Source of the DNA: Acidimicrobiia bacterium
Lineage (GTDB): Bacteria > Actinomycetota > Acidimicrobiia > Spongiisociales > SHLN01
Reading direction: 5' to 3'
Assembly (NCBI GenBank): GCA_030624805.1
Contig: JAUXJL010000155.1
Coordinates: 1-5,691 of the forward strand
Length of the DNA stretch: 5,691 nucleotides
The stretch's first letter is position 1, and each line of letters opens with the position of its first letter. The notes under the pieces are model-generated. The model did no database searches. It worked only from the letters and a program-made list of their open reading frames with translations, and had not been told where the DNA came from. The translations under genes and the position numbers were made by a program. Positions 5,419 through 5,691 of the stretch are shown here, piece by piece.

Positions 5419-5691
5419 GTGAAGACCGAGCTAGCAGCTGAAAAGGCCAACGAGGAGGCCGCCCATTCGAAGTTCTACACCGTGGTTTCTGGGGACTCGC
5501 CAAGGAGTTCTACGGCGATCCGACGAATTACCCGGATATCTTCGAGGCCAACAAACCGACGCTGAAGGATCCCGACCTCATTCATCCCGGCCATGTACTG
5601 CGGATTCCAGGTGCGGGCGGGGCAGTCTCATCTGGTGGCGTCGCTTCGGCACCCCCGGAGCCGATAGAAAAAGAGTTCTACTGGTGTGCGG
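5419..5691 (+). pseudogene. LysM-domain protein (Kbp/YgaU-like LysM) with a frameshift; runs off right edge
   Basis: Two reading frames together give one LysM domain. Frame one starts at GTG 5419 (VKTELAAEKANEEAAHS, a charged Glu/Ala-rich lead) and reaches KFYTVVSGDS, ending at 5499. The match then continues in another frame from about 5499 with AKEFYGD, then YPDIFEANKP and HPGHVLRIPG. This is close to the LysM half of E. coli Kbp/YgaU (YTVKSGDTLS...YGN...IFEANKPML...PGQVLRIP). Between SGD and AKEFYGD about four residues (normally like LSKI) are missing, consistent with a 13-base loss near 5499. As it stands, frame one reads on into a non-LysM tail, and frame two has no start codon. After the domain, frame two continues with a Gly/Ser/Ala/Pro-rich linker and IEKEFYWCA at the edge, so the protein was longer than one LysM unit. 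LysM binds peptidoglycan or, in Kbp, takes part in potassium sensing; no BON domain or signal peptide is seen. It may be a real pseudogene or a sequencing or assembly error. Confidence 0.7.

Noticed and set aside
5488..5502. Programmed ribosomal frameshift in the LysM gene
   Set aside because: No slippery heptamer or downstream pseudoknot-like structure is seen, and family residues are missing at the junction, which fits a deletion better.
5165..5503. 112-residue minus-strand open frame over arsC and the LysM start
   Set aside because: It is antisense to conserved ArsC motifs and the LysM motif, and shows no domain of its own.

Overview
This 5.7-kb window is GC-rich and almost fully coding, and it looks like the chromosome of an actinobacterium. 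The evidence is codon use rich in G/C-ending codons, GTG and ATG starts with GGGAGG-type ribosome binding sites, and an arsenate-reductase-type protein with the MGCGDACPVYPG loop that I associate with actinobacterial ArsC. A finer placement (for example Acidimicrobiia) would be a guess. No RNA genes, insertion sequences, CRISPR arrays or phage genes were seen. No gap between genes is longer than about 90 bases.

Left block (1-2516, minus strand): two overlapping genes encode a von Willebrand factor A (VWA) protein and an AAA+ ATPase of the MoxR/CobS type. The ATPase continues off the left edge. The stop of the VWA gene and the start of the ATPase gene share 8 bases, so the two are almost certainly translated together and probably work as an ATPase/MIDAS-protein pair. 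The VWA protein resembles CobT: an N-terminal helical domain, an acidic linker and a C-terminal VWA domain. It also has an HEXXH motif and a tryptophan-rich tail. No cobalamin genes are visible.

Middle (2589-3008, plus strand): a complete ArfB (YaeJ)-type ribosome-rescue peptidyl-tRNA hydrolase. It is divergent from the VWA gene across 72 bases and convergent with phoU, with only 2 bases between their stop codons.

Right-centre (3011-4849, minus strand): a two-gene operon encoding a Na+/phosphate cotransporter (SLC34/NptA type, with two QSSS repeats) and then a stand-alone PhoU protein, 12 bases apart. In many bacteria these two parts are fused in one protein. Divergent from this operon lies an ArsC-type arsenate reductase (low-molecular-weight phosphatase fold, 4937-5380, plus strand). 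A phosphate importer, its PhoU regulator and an arsenate reductase together suggest phosphate/arsenate handling, because arsenate enters cells through phosphate transporters. This link is inferred from position only.

Right edge (5419-5691, plus strand): a LysM-domain gene related in sequence to the LysM part of Kbp/YgaU. It is interrupted by a frameshift inside the LysM motif and runs off the window, so it is a decaying gene or a sequence error.
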